Shown here: positions 1 through 6,235 of the stretch, piece by piece
Layout: each line of letters starts with the position of its first letter
Position numbering within the stretch: position 1 is the first letter of the stretch
Assembly (NCBI GenBank): GCA_005240015.1
Contig: SBBV01000375.1
Span: forward strand, 1-8,526
DNA: 8,526 nt
Source: Candidatus Odyssella thessalonicensis
GTDB taxonomy: Bacteria; Pseudomonadota; Alphaproteobacteria; Bin65
Reading direction: 5' to 3'
Translations under genes and position numbers: made by a program
Notes under the pieces: generated by a model
Seen by the model: the letters and a program-made list of their open reading frames with translations, nothing else
What the model was told of the DNA's origin: nothing
The model's database searches: none

Positions 1-764
1 CCGTCGACCGGCGCCAGCGGCGGCGGCGCCGTGATGGTGACGAGCCGGCGCGGTCCGGCGAGACGCTGCTCGATCGCGGCCGCGAGCGTCCTGGCTACGC
101 TAAGCGTGCGGAATTCGGGATCGGCCGCGGCCACCACCGTCCACGGCGCGTGCGCCTGGTCGGTGATGCGGATCGCGTGGCGCCAGGCGCCGACGACGGC
201 GTCGTAGCGCTTGTGCTCCTTCCAATCGGCCTTGCTCACGCGCCAGCGCGTCGCGCGCTTCTTGTCGAGCTTGGCGAGGCGCTTCTTCTGCTGCTTCGCG
301 GAAAGATGCAGCCAGAACTTCAGCACCAGCGCGCCCTCGTCGGCCAGCATGCGCTCGAAGCGGCGGATCTCGGCGAGGCGCTGGTCGAGATCGGGGCGCG
401 AGAGATCGCCCGCGGCGCGCGCCGTCACCGGATCCTGGTACCAGGAGTGGAGCAGGATGCCGATGCGTCCCTTGGGCGGCAGCGCGCGCCAGAAGCGCCA
501 CATGAACGGGCGCTCGCGCTCCTCGTCGGTCGGCTGATCGCAGGCGGCGGTCTCGACGAGGCGCGGGTCGAGCCACTCGTTGAGCGTGGCCAGCACCTCG
601 CCCTTGCCCGAGCCGGCCAGGCCGGCGACGACGATGACGACCGCGAACGGCTTCTTCTCGGCGAGCGCGCGCTGCGCCGCGAGCAGCGCCTCGCGCAGGC
701 GCGGCTCCTCGCGCGCGAACGTGGCCTTGTCGACCTTGTGCTTGATCTCGGCGGCTTCGAACAT
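1..764 (-). CDS. pap: Polyphosphate:AMP phosphotransferase, N-terminal half (runs out of the window)
   Basis: This enzyme family transfers phosphate from polyphosphate to AMP, giving ADP, in the cytoplasm. The visible 254 residues start MFEAAEIKHK and match the N-terminal PPK2 domain of the two-domain class. A P-loop-like AGLAGSGKGE lies at residues 47-56, ERERPFMWRFWRALPPKG at about 82-99, and HSWY at 106-109. In catalytic PPK2 domains the P-loop reads like GxDAAGKGG and is followed by a DRxWY motif. Here the Asp is Ala50 and the Asp-Arg pair before WY is missing, as expected for the degenerate first domain of the family. The active C-terminal PPK2 domain should lie to the left of base 1, beginning after the linker seen at about 240-254. 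The ATG at 764 is preceded by GGA about 9 bases upstream. The gene is divergent from the AhpD-like gene. The family call is strong; activity cannot be judged without the missing half. Confidence 0.88.
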   Translation of the reverse strand, partial: MFEAAEIKHKVDKATFAREEPRLREALLAAQRALAEKKPFAVVIVVAGLAGSGKGEVLATLNEWLDPRLVETAACDQPTDEERERPFMWRFWRALPPKGRIGILLHSWYQDPVTARAAGDLSRPDLDQRLAEIRRFERMLADEGALVLKFWLHLSAKQQKKRLAKLDKKRATRWRVSKADWKEHKRYDAVVGAWRHAIRITDQAHAPWTVVAAADPEFRTLSVARTLAAAIEQRLAGPRRLVTITAPPPLAPVD

Positions 765-864
765 CGCGTCATTCCTAGCGCGCGCATGGAAGCGCTTCAA
801 ACGCGCCGTTTGCGCGGGCCCGCAGCATCGCTAATGTGCTGCGGCCAACACGAGGGAGCGAGCC
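765..864. promoter_or_regulatory. Divergent intergenic region with inverted repeats
   Basis: This 100-bp gap must hold the start signals of both pap (leftward) and the AhpD-like gene (rightward). It contains three small symmetric sequences: the palindrome GAAGCGCTTC (789-798), CAAACG-CGC-CGTTTG (798-812), and GCAGCA/TGCTGC (822-827 and 837-842). For the rightward gene a weak promoter-like pair is TTGCGC (810-815), a 16-bp spacer, and TAATGT (832-837); each box matches only about half of the sigma-70 consensus. The symmetric sequences could be an operator, but in DNA this GC-rich short palindromes are common. Low confidence in any individual site. Confidence 0.3.
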
Positions 865-1431
865 ATGGCGCATCTCCGCAGCCTTTCCCAAGGCGCCGCC
901 GTCTTCGACGTCTTCACGGCCTACGCCGACCTGTTCACGCCGTTCGTCGATTTCAGCCAGCGCCTGTTCCGCGGGCCGGGGCCGCTGCCGATCCGCGACC
1001 GCGAGCTGATCTTCTCCTACGTCTCGCAGCTCAATGCCTGCGAATACTGCTTCGGCGGCCATTCGCAGACCGCGCTGCTGCTCGGCGCGACGCCGGACGT
1101 GTTCGAGCGGCTCAAGGTCGACATCGACGCGGCGCCGGTCGATGCGAAGTTGAAGCCGCTGCTGCACTACGCGAAGAAGCTCACCGAGACGCCGACGCGG
1201 ATGACGCCGGCCGATGCCGAGGCCGTCTACGCCGCCGGCTGGAGCGACGACGCGCTGATGCAGGCGATCGTGATCTGCTGCCTCGCCAACTTCATGAACC
1301 GGCTGGTCGAGGGCTGCGGCGTGCAGGCCGATCCGGCCAAGTTCGCCGCGCGCGCCAAGAGCGCGGTCGAGAAAGGCTACCAGCGGCCGTTCCAGGAGCG
1401 GATGGCGGCCAGGGAAAAGGCCGCGCGCTAG
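865..1431 (+). CDS. AhpD-like / carboxymuconolactone decarboxylase family protein (peroxidase-related)
   Basis: This 188-residue protein belongs to the all-helical AhpD-like fold, whose members include alkylhydroperoxidases that reduce peroxides with a pair of cysteines. The active-site signature is visible: Glu47, then Cys59-Glu-Tyr-Cys62, then His66. The spacing (12 residues from Glu to the first Cys, CxxC, then His four residues later) equals that of mycobacterial AhpD (Glu118, Cys130, Cys133, His137). The AhpD His132 position is Tyr61 here. No signal peptide is seen, so it is probably cytoplasmic. The ATG at 865 has GAGGGAG about 6 bases upstream, and no competing start looks better. It is the only plus-strand gene, convergent with hrpB and divergent from pap, so it is probably monocistronic. 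The family is clear; the substrate and reductant are unknown, and many relatives are annotated only as peroxidase-related. Confidence 0.85.
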   Translation: MAHLRSLSQGAAVFDVFTAYADLFTPFVDFSQRLFRGPGPLPIRDRELIFSYVSQLNACEYCFGGHSQTALLLGATPDVFERLKVDIDAAPVDAKLKPLLHYAKKLTETPTRMTPADAEAVYAAGWSDDALMQAIVICCLANFMNRLVEGCGVQADPAKFAARAKSAVEKGYQRPFQERMAAREKAAR

Positions 1432-1433
1432 GA

Positions 1434-1452
1434 GCGCTGAGGCGCTCAGCGC
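1434..1452. terminator. Hairpin between convergent genes, possible bidirectional terminator
   Basis: GCGCTGAG (1434-1441) and CTCAGCGC (1445-1452) form a perfect 8-bp stem with a 3-base loop. It sits exactly where the AhpD-like gene (stop at 1429-1431) and hrpB (stop at 1446-1448) meet tail to tail, and it covers the hrpB stop codon. A competing stem, GAGCGC (1432-1437) with GCGCTC (1442-1447), uses the same bases. No T-run follows on either strand, so it is not a classical intrinsic terminator. The position suggests a role in ending or protecting both transcripts. Confidence 0.45.
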
Positions 1453-3893
1453 GGGCGCACGCGGCTCGTCGGCTGCGCGGTGAACGGATCGTCGGGCCAG
1501 TAGTGCTTGGGGTAGCGCCCGCGCAGATCGCCGCGCGCCTCGGGATAGCCGCGCCGCCAGAAGCTGACGAGATCGCGGGTGACCTGGATCGGCCGCTGCG
1601 CCGGCGAAAGCAGATGCAGCAGCAGCGGGACGCGCCCGCCGGCGATCGTTGGCGTGGCGGTGGCGCCGAACATCTCCTGGATGCGCACCGCCAGGATCGG
1701 CTCCGGCCCCGAGACGTAGTCGATGCGCGCGCGCCTTCCGCTCGGCACCGCAATGTCGAGCGGTGCCTCGCGGTCGAGGCGCTGCTTCTGCCGCCAATCG
1801 ATGAGCGACTCGAGCGCGCGCATCAGCGGGATGCGCGCGAACTCGCTGCGCCGCGCGACGCCGGTGAGGAACGGGCCGAGCCAATCCCCGAGCGTCGCGG
1901 AGAGGGCCGCGTCGGAGACGTCCGGCCAACCGGCCTCGGCGCCTTCGAGCCGGCGCATCAACGCGATTCGCGCACGCAGCGTTTTCGGCTCGCCGGACCA
2001 GGGCAGCGCAGCCAGGCCCAGCGCGCGGATCCCGTCGAGCACCGCACTCGCCACCGCTCCGGGGTCCGGCGCCGCGAGCGGCGCTTCGGCCAGAACCAGC
2101 GCGTCGAGGGTCGTTCGCCGGCGCGCCTTGGCCGCCTGCTCGCGTGCGTCCCATTCGACGCGCTCCTCGACCCGGATGCGCGAGGCGAACAGCTCCTCGA
2201 GTTCCGCGCGCGCGAGCGGCGCCGCACGGAAGATGCGCGCGTCCTGCTTGTCGCCGTCGAGATCGGCGATTGCCAGGAACGCCGCGGCCGCGAGCGGGTC
2301 GGCGGTGTCGCACCAGGCCCCGCGCCCGTTGGCGAGGCGGAAGCTCCCCAACTCGTCGCCGCGGCGCTGGGCGACGCGGTCGGGATAGGCGAGCGCCAGC
2401 AGCCGGCCGGCGGCCTCGTCGCCCGCTCCGCCCTCCGCGGCCCTCAGTTGCCGCCGCCACATCTCGGCCACGCGCCGGACGCGCTCGCGCCCGCGCAGCA
2501 AGCCCAGGCGCAGCCGGATGTTGATGCTCTTGAGGTCGCGGCCGAGATCGCGCTCTTCGATCAGCGCCGCGAGATCGCAGGCGAGCGCGCCGGCGCCCAT
2601 CGCCTTGCCGGCGAGCATCATGTGGGCCAGGCGCGGATGCGCGCCAAATCCCGCCATCGCGCGGCCATGCGCGGTGACCCCGCCGTCACCATTCAGCGCG
2701 CCGAGGCGCTCGAGCAATTCGCGCGCCTGCGTCAGCGCCTGTGGCGGCGGCGGATCGAGCCAGCCGAGCTTCGCGGCATCGCGCGCTCCCCACAACGCAA
2801 GCTCGAGCGCGAGCGGCGCGAGATCGGCCTCGCGGATCTCGGGCGCCGGATATTGCGGGAGGCTCTTGTGCTCGGCCTCGCTCCAGAGGCGATAGCAGAT
2901 GCCCGGCGCGAGGCGTCCGGCGCGCCCTCTCCGCTGCTCCGCCGAGGCCTGCGAAACGCGCACGGTTTCGAGCCGCGTCATGCCGCTGGCCGGCTCGAAG
3001 CGCGGCACGCGCGCGAGCCCGCTGTCGATCACCACGCGCACGCCCTCGATGGTGAGGCCGGTCTCGGCGATCGACGTGGCGAGCACGATCTTGCGCTCGC
3101 CGGCCGGACTCGGCCGGATCGCCGCGTCCTGCGCCGCGAGATCGAGGTCGCCGTAGAGGGGCGCAATCCGCGTGCCGCTCGGCAGCACGCGTTCTTCGAG
3201 CCGCTGCTGGGTGCGCCGGATCTCGCCGGCGCCGGGCAGAAAGACCAGCATGTCGCCCTCGGTCTCCCCCAGCGCGCGGCGGATCGCTGTGGCAACCGCG
3301 TCTTCGATGAGCACCCGAGGCTCGGGGCGACCGAGCCAGCGCGTCTCGACCGGAAAGGCACGCCCCTCGCTGGTGATCACGGCAGCGTTCATCAAACGCG
3401 CGAGCGCGGCGCCCTCGAGCGTGGCCGACATCGCAGCCAGGCGGAGATCGGGCCGCAACGCCGCCTGGGCTTCGAGGCAGAGCGCCAGCGCGAGATCGAC
3501 CTCGAGGCTGCGCTCGTGGACTTCGTCGAACAGCACCGCGCCGATGCCCTTCAGCTCCGGATCGGCTTGCAGGCGGCGCAGAAACAGGCCATCGGTGACC
3601 AGCTCGATGCGGGTCTTGCCGCTCACCCTGCTGTCGAGGCGGACGCGATAGCCGATGGTTTCCCCCACCGCCTCGCCGATGCTCGCCGCCATGAACCGCG
3701 CCGCCGCGCGCGCCGCCAGGCGCCGCGGCTCGAGCACCACGATCTTGCCGCCGCGAAGCCAATCCGCATCGAGCAGCGCCAGCGGCACGCGCGTCGTCTT
3801 GCCGGCGCCCGGCGGCGCCTGCAGCACGAGATTGGGCCCGCGCGCGAGTGCTTCGCGCACGTCGGGGAGGATGGAGTCGATGGGCAGCGTCAT
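1446..3893 (-). CDS. hrpB: ATP-dependent helicase HrpB (DEAH-type, superfamily 2)
   Basis: An 815-residue protein of the usual HrpB length. Helicase motifs appear in order: Walker A APPGAGKTT (26-34), motif Ia LEPRRLAARAAA (54-65), motif II DEVH (123-126), motif III SAT (156-158), TSIAETGLTI (273-282), and motif VI QRRGRAGR (320-327). These are followed by the helicase-associated region and the long HrpB-type C-terminal domain, ending near SRVRPR. Relatives are nucleic-acid-stimulated ATPases/helicases related to HrpA and DEAH RNA helicases; the cellular role of HrpB is poorly defined. The name is unrelated to the type III secretion regulator also called HrpB. The ATG at 3893 is preceded by AGAGGG about 6 bases upstream. 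The start is 31 bp from a palindromic element, which separates it from fccB. All motifs are intact, so the gene appears functional. Confidence 0.96.
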   Translation of the reverse strand: MTLPIDSILPDVREALARGPNLVLQAPPGAGKTTRVPLALLDADWLRGGKIVVLEPRRLAARAAARFMAASIGEAVGETIGYRVRLDSRVSGKTRIELVTDGLFLRRLQADPELKGIGAVLFDEVHERSLEVDLALALCLEAQAALRPDLRLAAMSATLEGAALARLMNAAVITSEGRAFPVETRWLGRPEPRVLIEDAVATAIRRALGETEGDMLVFLPGAGEIRRTQQRLEERVLPSGTRIAPLYGDLDLAAQDAAIRPSPAGERKIVLATSIAETGLTIEGVRVVIDSGLARVPRFEPASGMTRLETVRVSQASAEQRRGRAGRLAPGICYRLWSEAEHKSLPQYPAPEIREADLAPLALELALWGARDAAKLGWLDPPPPQALTQARELLERLGALNGDGGVTAHGRAMAGFGAHPRLAHMMLAGKAMGAGALACDLAALIEERDLGRDLKSINIRLRLGLLRGRERVRRVAEMWRRQLRAAEGGAGDEAAGRLLALAYPDRVAQRRGDELGSFRLANGRGAWCDTADPLAAAAFLAIADLDGDKQDARIFRAAPLARAELEELFASRIRVEERVEWDAREQAAKARRRTTLDALVLAEAPLAAPDPGAVASAVLDGIRALGLAALPWSGEPKTLRARIALMRRLEGAEAGWPDVSDAALSATLGDWLGPFLTGVARRSEFARIPLMRALESLIDWRQKQRLDREAPLDIAVPSGRRARIDYVSGPEPILAVRIQEMFGATATPTIAGGRVPLLLHLLSPAQRPIQVTRDLVSFWRRGYPEARGDLRGRYPKHYWPDDPFTAQPTSRVRPR

Positions 3894-3924
3894 CGCCGCC
3901 CTCTATAGCGCGGCGGTGCCGTTT

Positions 3925-4079
3925 CCCTCACCTCCCATTCGTCGCAAAAGCGACGAATGGGCCCCTCCTCCTCTCTCCTTCGGGAGAGAGAAACAAGCGC
4001 GCGGCCCTTTCTTCTCTCTCCCACGAAATGGGAGAGAAGGGGCCCATCGCCGCGTCTTCGCGGCGATGGGACGTGAGGG
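3925..4079. repeat. Nested palindromic intergenic element with four hairpins
   Basis: This fills most of the 188-bp gap between fccB and hrpB. Its ends are inverted: CCCTCACCTCCCAT from 3925 matches, with one mismatch, the reverse complement of the right end finishing at 4079. Inside are four perfect hairpins. H1 has 12-bp arms 3934-3945 and 3950-3961 with an AAAA loop. H2 has 8-bp arms 3971-3978 and 3983-3990 with a TTCG loop. H3 has 9-bp arms 4015-4023 and 4029-4037 with a CGAAA loop. H4 has 12-bp arms 4043-4054 and 4059-4070 with a TCTT loop. GGGCCCCT (3959-3966) is mirrored by AGGGGCCC (4038-4045), so the left and right halves also resemble each other in reverse. The centre (3991-4014) is unpaired. 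It looks like a dispersed palindromic repeat or a small non-autonomous element. No target-site duplication or ORF is visible. It could end fccAB transcription or stabilise that RNA. Confidence 0.8.
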
Positions 4080-4081
4080 TA

Positions 4082-5359
4082 CTACCCCCACACCTCCGCC
4101 GCGTTGGCCTTGTACCAGCTCTCGGCGTAGCGGGCCTCGGCCTTGCGGAACGCGGCATCGGCCTGCGCGGGGCTCACGCCGCCGCCGGGCGCCACGGCCA
4201 TCTTGCCGTCCTTCACGACATAGACGTTGGCGACCGAGATGCCGTAGTCGGGGCCGACCACGCTGTAGCAGGTGTTGGCGAAGGACGGCGCGCTCGGCTC
4301 TTTGCCCTGCAGCATGGCGACGATGGCCGCCGCCACGACCTTGCCCTGGCTCGATGCCGAGAAGCCGGACTTCGGCATCGGCGCCGCGATCGAGGCGTCG
4401 CCGATGACGTGGATGTCCTTCTGCTTCGTCGATTCGAACGTCGCCGGGTTGATCGGGCACCAATCGCCCTGATTGACGCCCGCGGCCATGGCGATGGCGC
4501 CGGCCTTTTGCGGCGGCACGATGTTGACGACGTCGCCCTTGTGCTTGGCGCCGAGCTCGCACTCGAGCTGCTTGGTCTTGGGGTCGACCTTGACCACCTT
4601 GCCGTCCTTCGACAGCGGCACCCACTCGATCATGCCGTCGTAGAGCGCCTTCCAGCCGCCCATGAACAGGCCCTGCTTCGAGAAATTGTCCTTGGCGTCG
4701 AGGATCAGGATCTTCGACTTCGGCTTCTTGGTCTTGAAATAGTGCGCGATCATGCTGACGCGCTCGTAGGGGCCGGGCGGGCAGCGGAACGGATCGGCCG
4801 GGCACGCGATGATGAACGTGCCGCCGTCCTTCATCGCCTCGAGCTGGCGGCGCAGCAGCGTCGTCTGCGGGCCCGCCTTCCAGGCGTGCGGCAGCAGCTG
4901 CGCGGCCTTCCCGTCATAGCCAGCGATGGCACCCCACTTGAAGTCGACGCCAGGCGAGAGCACGAGCTTGTCGTATTGCAGCGTCTGGCCGTTCGCGAGC
5001 GTCACCGTCTTCTTGGCGGGATCGACCCTGGTCGCGGTCGAGTGCACGACGTTGACGCCGTGCTTGGTGCGCATCGCATTGTAGTTGTGGGCGATGCTTT
5101 GCAGCGGCCGCAGGCCGCCCAGAACAAGATTGCTGAAAGGGCAGGTGTAGAAGGTCTGCGACGGCTCGATCAGCGTCACCTGAAGATTCCGGTCGAGCAT
5201 GCGCAGATATTTCGCGGTCGTGGCGCCGCCGAAGCCGCCGCCGACCACGACGACGCGCGCGCGGGCGCGCGCCTGGCCGAGTACCACGGGGGCGAAGCCG
5301 GTGAGCGCTGCGGCAGCGGCCACGCCGGCGGCGAACTCGCGTCGGGAAATCCGGGTCAT
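4082..5359 (-). CDS. fccB: Flavocytochrome c sulfide dehydrogenase, flavoprotein subunit
   Basis: This 425-residue periplasmic FAD enzyme oxidises sulfide to zero-valent sulfur and passes electrons to a cytochrome c partner. It begins with a twin-arginine signal, SRREF at residues 5-9 followed by an Ala-rich hydrophobic stretch, with cleavage probably near residue 30. The FAD-binding Rossmann motif VVVVGGGFGG is at 36-45. Family hallmarks are CPADPFRCPPGPYER (186-200), DWCPINPATFES (299-310), VIGDASIAAPMPKSG (318-332), and the C-terminal FCSD flavin-binding domain with NTCYSVVGPDYG (362-373). By position in the mature protein, Cys193 and Cys364 are likely counterparts of the redox disulfide Cys161/Cys337 of Allochromatium FccB. 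The open frame extends upstream to 5581, but the ATG at 5359 is chosen because it gives the Tat signal and has GGGAGG (5365-5370) five bases before it. That ribosome site directly follows the fccA stop codon. Related SoxF proteins are an alternative name. Confidence 0.93.
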   Translation of the reverse strand: MTRISRREFAAGVAAAAALTGFAPVVLGQARARARVVVVGGGFGGATTAKYLRMLDRNLQVTLIEPSQTFYTCPFSNLVLGGLRPLQSIAHNYNAMRTKHGVNVVHSTATRVDPAKKTVTLANGQTLQYDKLVLSPGVDFKWGAIAGYDGKAAQLLPHAWKAGPQTTLLRRQLEAMKDGGTFIIACPADPFRCPPGPYERVSMIAHYFKTKKPKSKILILDAKDNFSKQGLFMGGWKALYDGMIEWVPLSKDGKVVKVDPKTKQLECELGAKHKGDVVNIVPPQKAGAIAMAAGVNQGDWCPINPATFESTKQKDIHVIGDASIAAPMPKSGFSASSQGKVVAAAIVAMLQGKEPSAPSFANTCYSVVGPDYGISVANVYVVKDGKMAVAPGGGVSPAQADAAFRKAEARYAESWYKANAAEVWG

Positions 5360-5370
5360 CTCTGCCTCCC

Positions 5371-5679
5371 CTATTTCAGCGTGGCGATGTATTTGGCGAG
5401 CGCGTCGATCTCGGCGTCGGTATAGCCCTTGGCGAGGCGCGTCATCACGGTCGATGCGGCGCCGGTGCGCTTGCCGTCGCGGAAATCGACGAGCGTGGTC
5501 TTGAGCCAGTCCTCGGACTTGCCGGCGATGCTCGGAATCTCGCCCGGGCTCTTGCCGCCCGGTCCGTGGCAGTTGAGGCACGAGAGCGCGAGCAGGCGCC
5601 CATCGGCCTGCTGCGCGTGCACCGGGGCGACGCTGGCCGCCAACGCGATGCTGGCCGCGACGAGTAGAAGACGCTTCAT
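5371..5679 (-). CDS. fccA: Monoheme cytochrome c, electron-accepting subunit of sulfide dehydrogenase
   Basis: A 102-residue class I cytochrome c. The Sec signal peptide is residues 1-22 (MKRLLLV...PVHA, cut before QQ). One heme site, Cys34-Leu-Asn-Cys37-His38, binds heme covalently, and Met79 in ASTVMTRL is the probable sixth ligand. The C-terminal helix DAEIDALAKYIATLK is typical of the fold. The stop lies 11 bp before fccB, so the two are co-transcribed and should form a periplasmic heterodimer passing electrons from sulfide to the respiratory chain. It is a single-heme subunit, like the roughly 10-kDa Chlorobium type and unlike the diheme FccA of purple sulfur bacteria. The ATG at 5679 has AGGGGAGGAA (5686-5695) six bases upstream. 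The cytochrome call is certain; the fccA role rests on the neighbour. Confidence 0.9.
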   Translation of the reverse strand: MKRLLLVAASIALAASVAPVHAQQADGRLLALSCLNCHGPGGKSPGEIPSIAGKSEDWLKTTLVDFRDGKRTGAASTVMTRLAKGYTDAEIDALAKYIATLK

Positions 5680-5852
5680 CAGAGGTTCCTCCCCTGTCTG
5701 ACGGACGGCAGGCCTGACGGGCCCGCCGCCGATTGCACGAACATCATATTCCGCTTTGCCGCGACCACAATGCGTCTAGCGCACGGTCGTGGGCAATTCG
5801 TCCAGACGCGGTGCCGAGATTCATTCGCCATGCTCCGACCAGTCTCGCGCAC
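5680..5852 (-). promoter_or_regulatory. Upstream region of fccAB with a candidate sigma-70 promoter
   Basis: This 173-bp gap separates the lipoprotein gene from fccA. Read on the minus strand, it holds TTGTGG (5765-5770), a 16-bp spacer, and TATGAT (5743-5748), a good -10 match with a partial -35. Transcription would start near 5736, giving a leader of about 57 bases with a strong ribosome site at 5686-5695. Just upstream of the -35 box is an inverted repeat, GCGTCT (5772-5777) and AGACGC (5804-5809), which might bind a regulator. CTGACGG occurs twice in the leader region (about 5697-5703 and 5714-5720). No terminator with a T-run is visible after the lipoprotein gene. Confidence 0.45.
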
Positions 5853-6212
5853 TCAGTCTCCGCCCGGCGGCCCAGCCGGCGGCGCCGGCGGTCCGCTTGA
5901 CGGCGGCGCACTGCGCGGCTCCTGGTCGTAGCGATTGCTGTGGGTGCTGGCCAAGAGCCCGAAGATCATCAGATTGGCGTACGCGAGGCAATCTTCGTAC
6001 CGCTGCCACTCCCCGAAGTAGCGGCCGTTGGGCAGCCTCGTATCAAACCCCCCGAGGTTGACCAGGATCTCCTTGGGCTGCTCGGGCCGCGTACAGCACC
6101 CGCCGGCCAATGCCGCAAGCAGGGCGATGCACGGCAGGCGCGTTCTTCCGGTCCAAGCTCGGCGCCGCACGCGCGAACGCGAGCAAGGCGGCGGCGGGTT
6201 CGGGAGTTTCAT
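5853..6212 (-). CDS. Small predicted lipoprotein or secreted protein of unknown function
   Basis: I do not recognise this 119-residue protein. It has a long basic N-terminus (about 1-27), a short hydrophobic stretch CIALLAALAGG (28-38), then Cys39-Cys40. That resembles a lipoprotein signal, although the lipobox LAGGC is imperfect. The mature part has a conserved-looking core rich in aromatic residues (NLGGFDTRLPNGRYFGEWQR at 52-71), one further cysteine at 75, a hydrophobic patch LMIFGLLAS (81-89), and a Pro-rich tail. Codon use in the core is GC-rich at third positions, which supports real coding. The ATG at 6212 has AGAGG about 7 bases upstream. An in-frame GTG at residue 15 would give a shorter, more usual signal. 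It lies 23 bp after the barrel-protein gene, so the two probably share an operon. Lipid attachment is an inference. Confidence 0.6.
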   Translation of the reverse strand: MKLPNPPPPCSRSRVRRRAWTGRTRLPCIALLAALAGGCCTRPEQPKEILVNLGGFDTRLPNGRYFGEWQRYEDCLAYANLMIFGLLASTHSNRYDQEPRSAPPSSGPPAPPAGPPGGD

Positions 6213-6235
6213 GGCGGACCTCTCGCAGTTTGCCC

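Noticed and set aside
775..2460. A 561-codon minus-strand open frame
   Set aside because: It overlaps hrpB on the same strand in another frame and runs on antisense to the AhpD-like gene. Its composition is extremely Arg/Ala-rich, and hrpB has every helicase motif in its own frame.
3902..3907. TATAGA as a -10 box for hrpB
   Set aside because: It is so close to the ATG that transcription would start after the ribosome site, and no -35 box lies at the right distance. The bases are better explained as part of the ribosome-site region.
150..3908. A 1252-codon open frame on the plus strand
   Set aside because: It runs antisense to pap and hrpB and through the AhpD-like gene in another frame. Its translation is Arg/Ala/Glu-rich with no recognisable domain. 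Such long shadow frames are usual in very GC-rich DNA.
3925..4079. CRISPR or an insertion sequence as explanation of the repeat-rich gap
   Set aside because: There are no regularly spaced direct repeats, no transposase frame and no target-site duplication. The structure is purely palindromic.
3848..5425. A 525-codon plus-strand open frame
   Set aside because: It is antisense to fccB and crosses the palindromic element. No domain is recognisable, while the opposite strand encodes a complete sulfide dehydrogenase subunit.
5360..5581. N-terminal extension of the fccB frame to 5581
   Set aside because: It would overlap most of fccA, and its translation is low-complexity basic. The start at 5359 gives a Tat signal and has a strong ribosome site.
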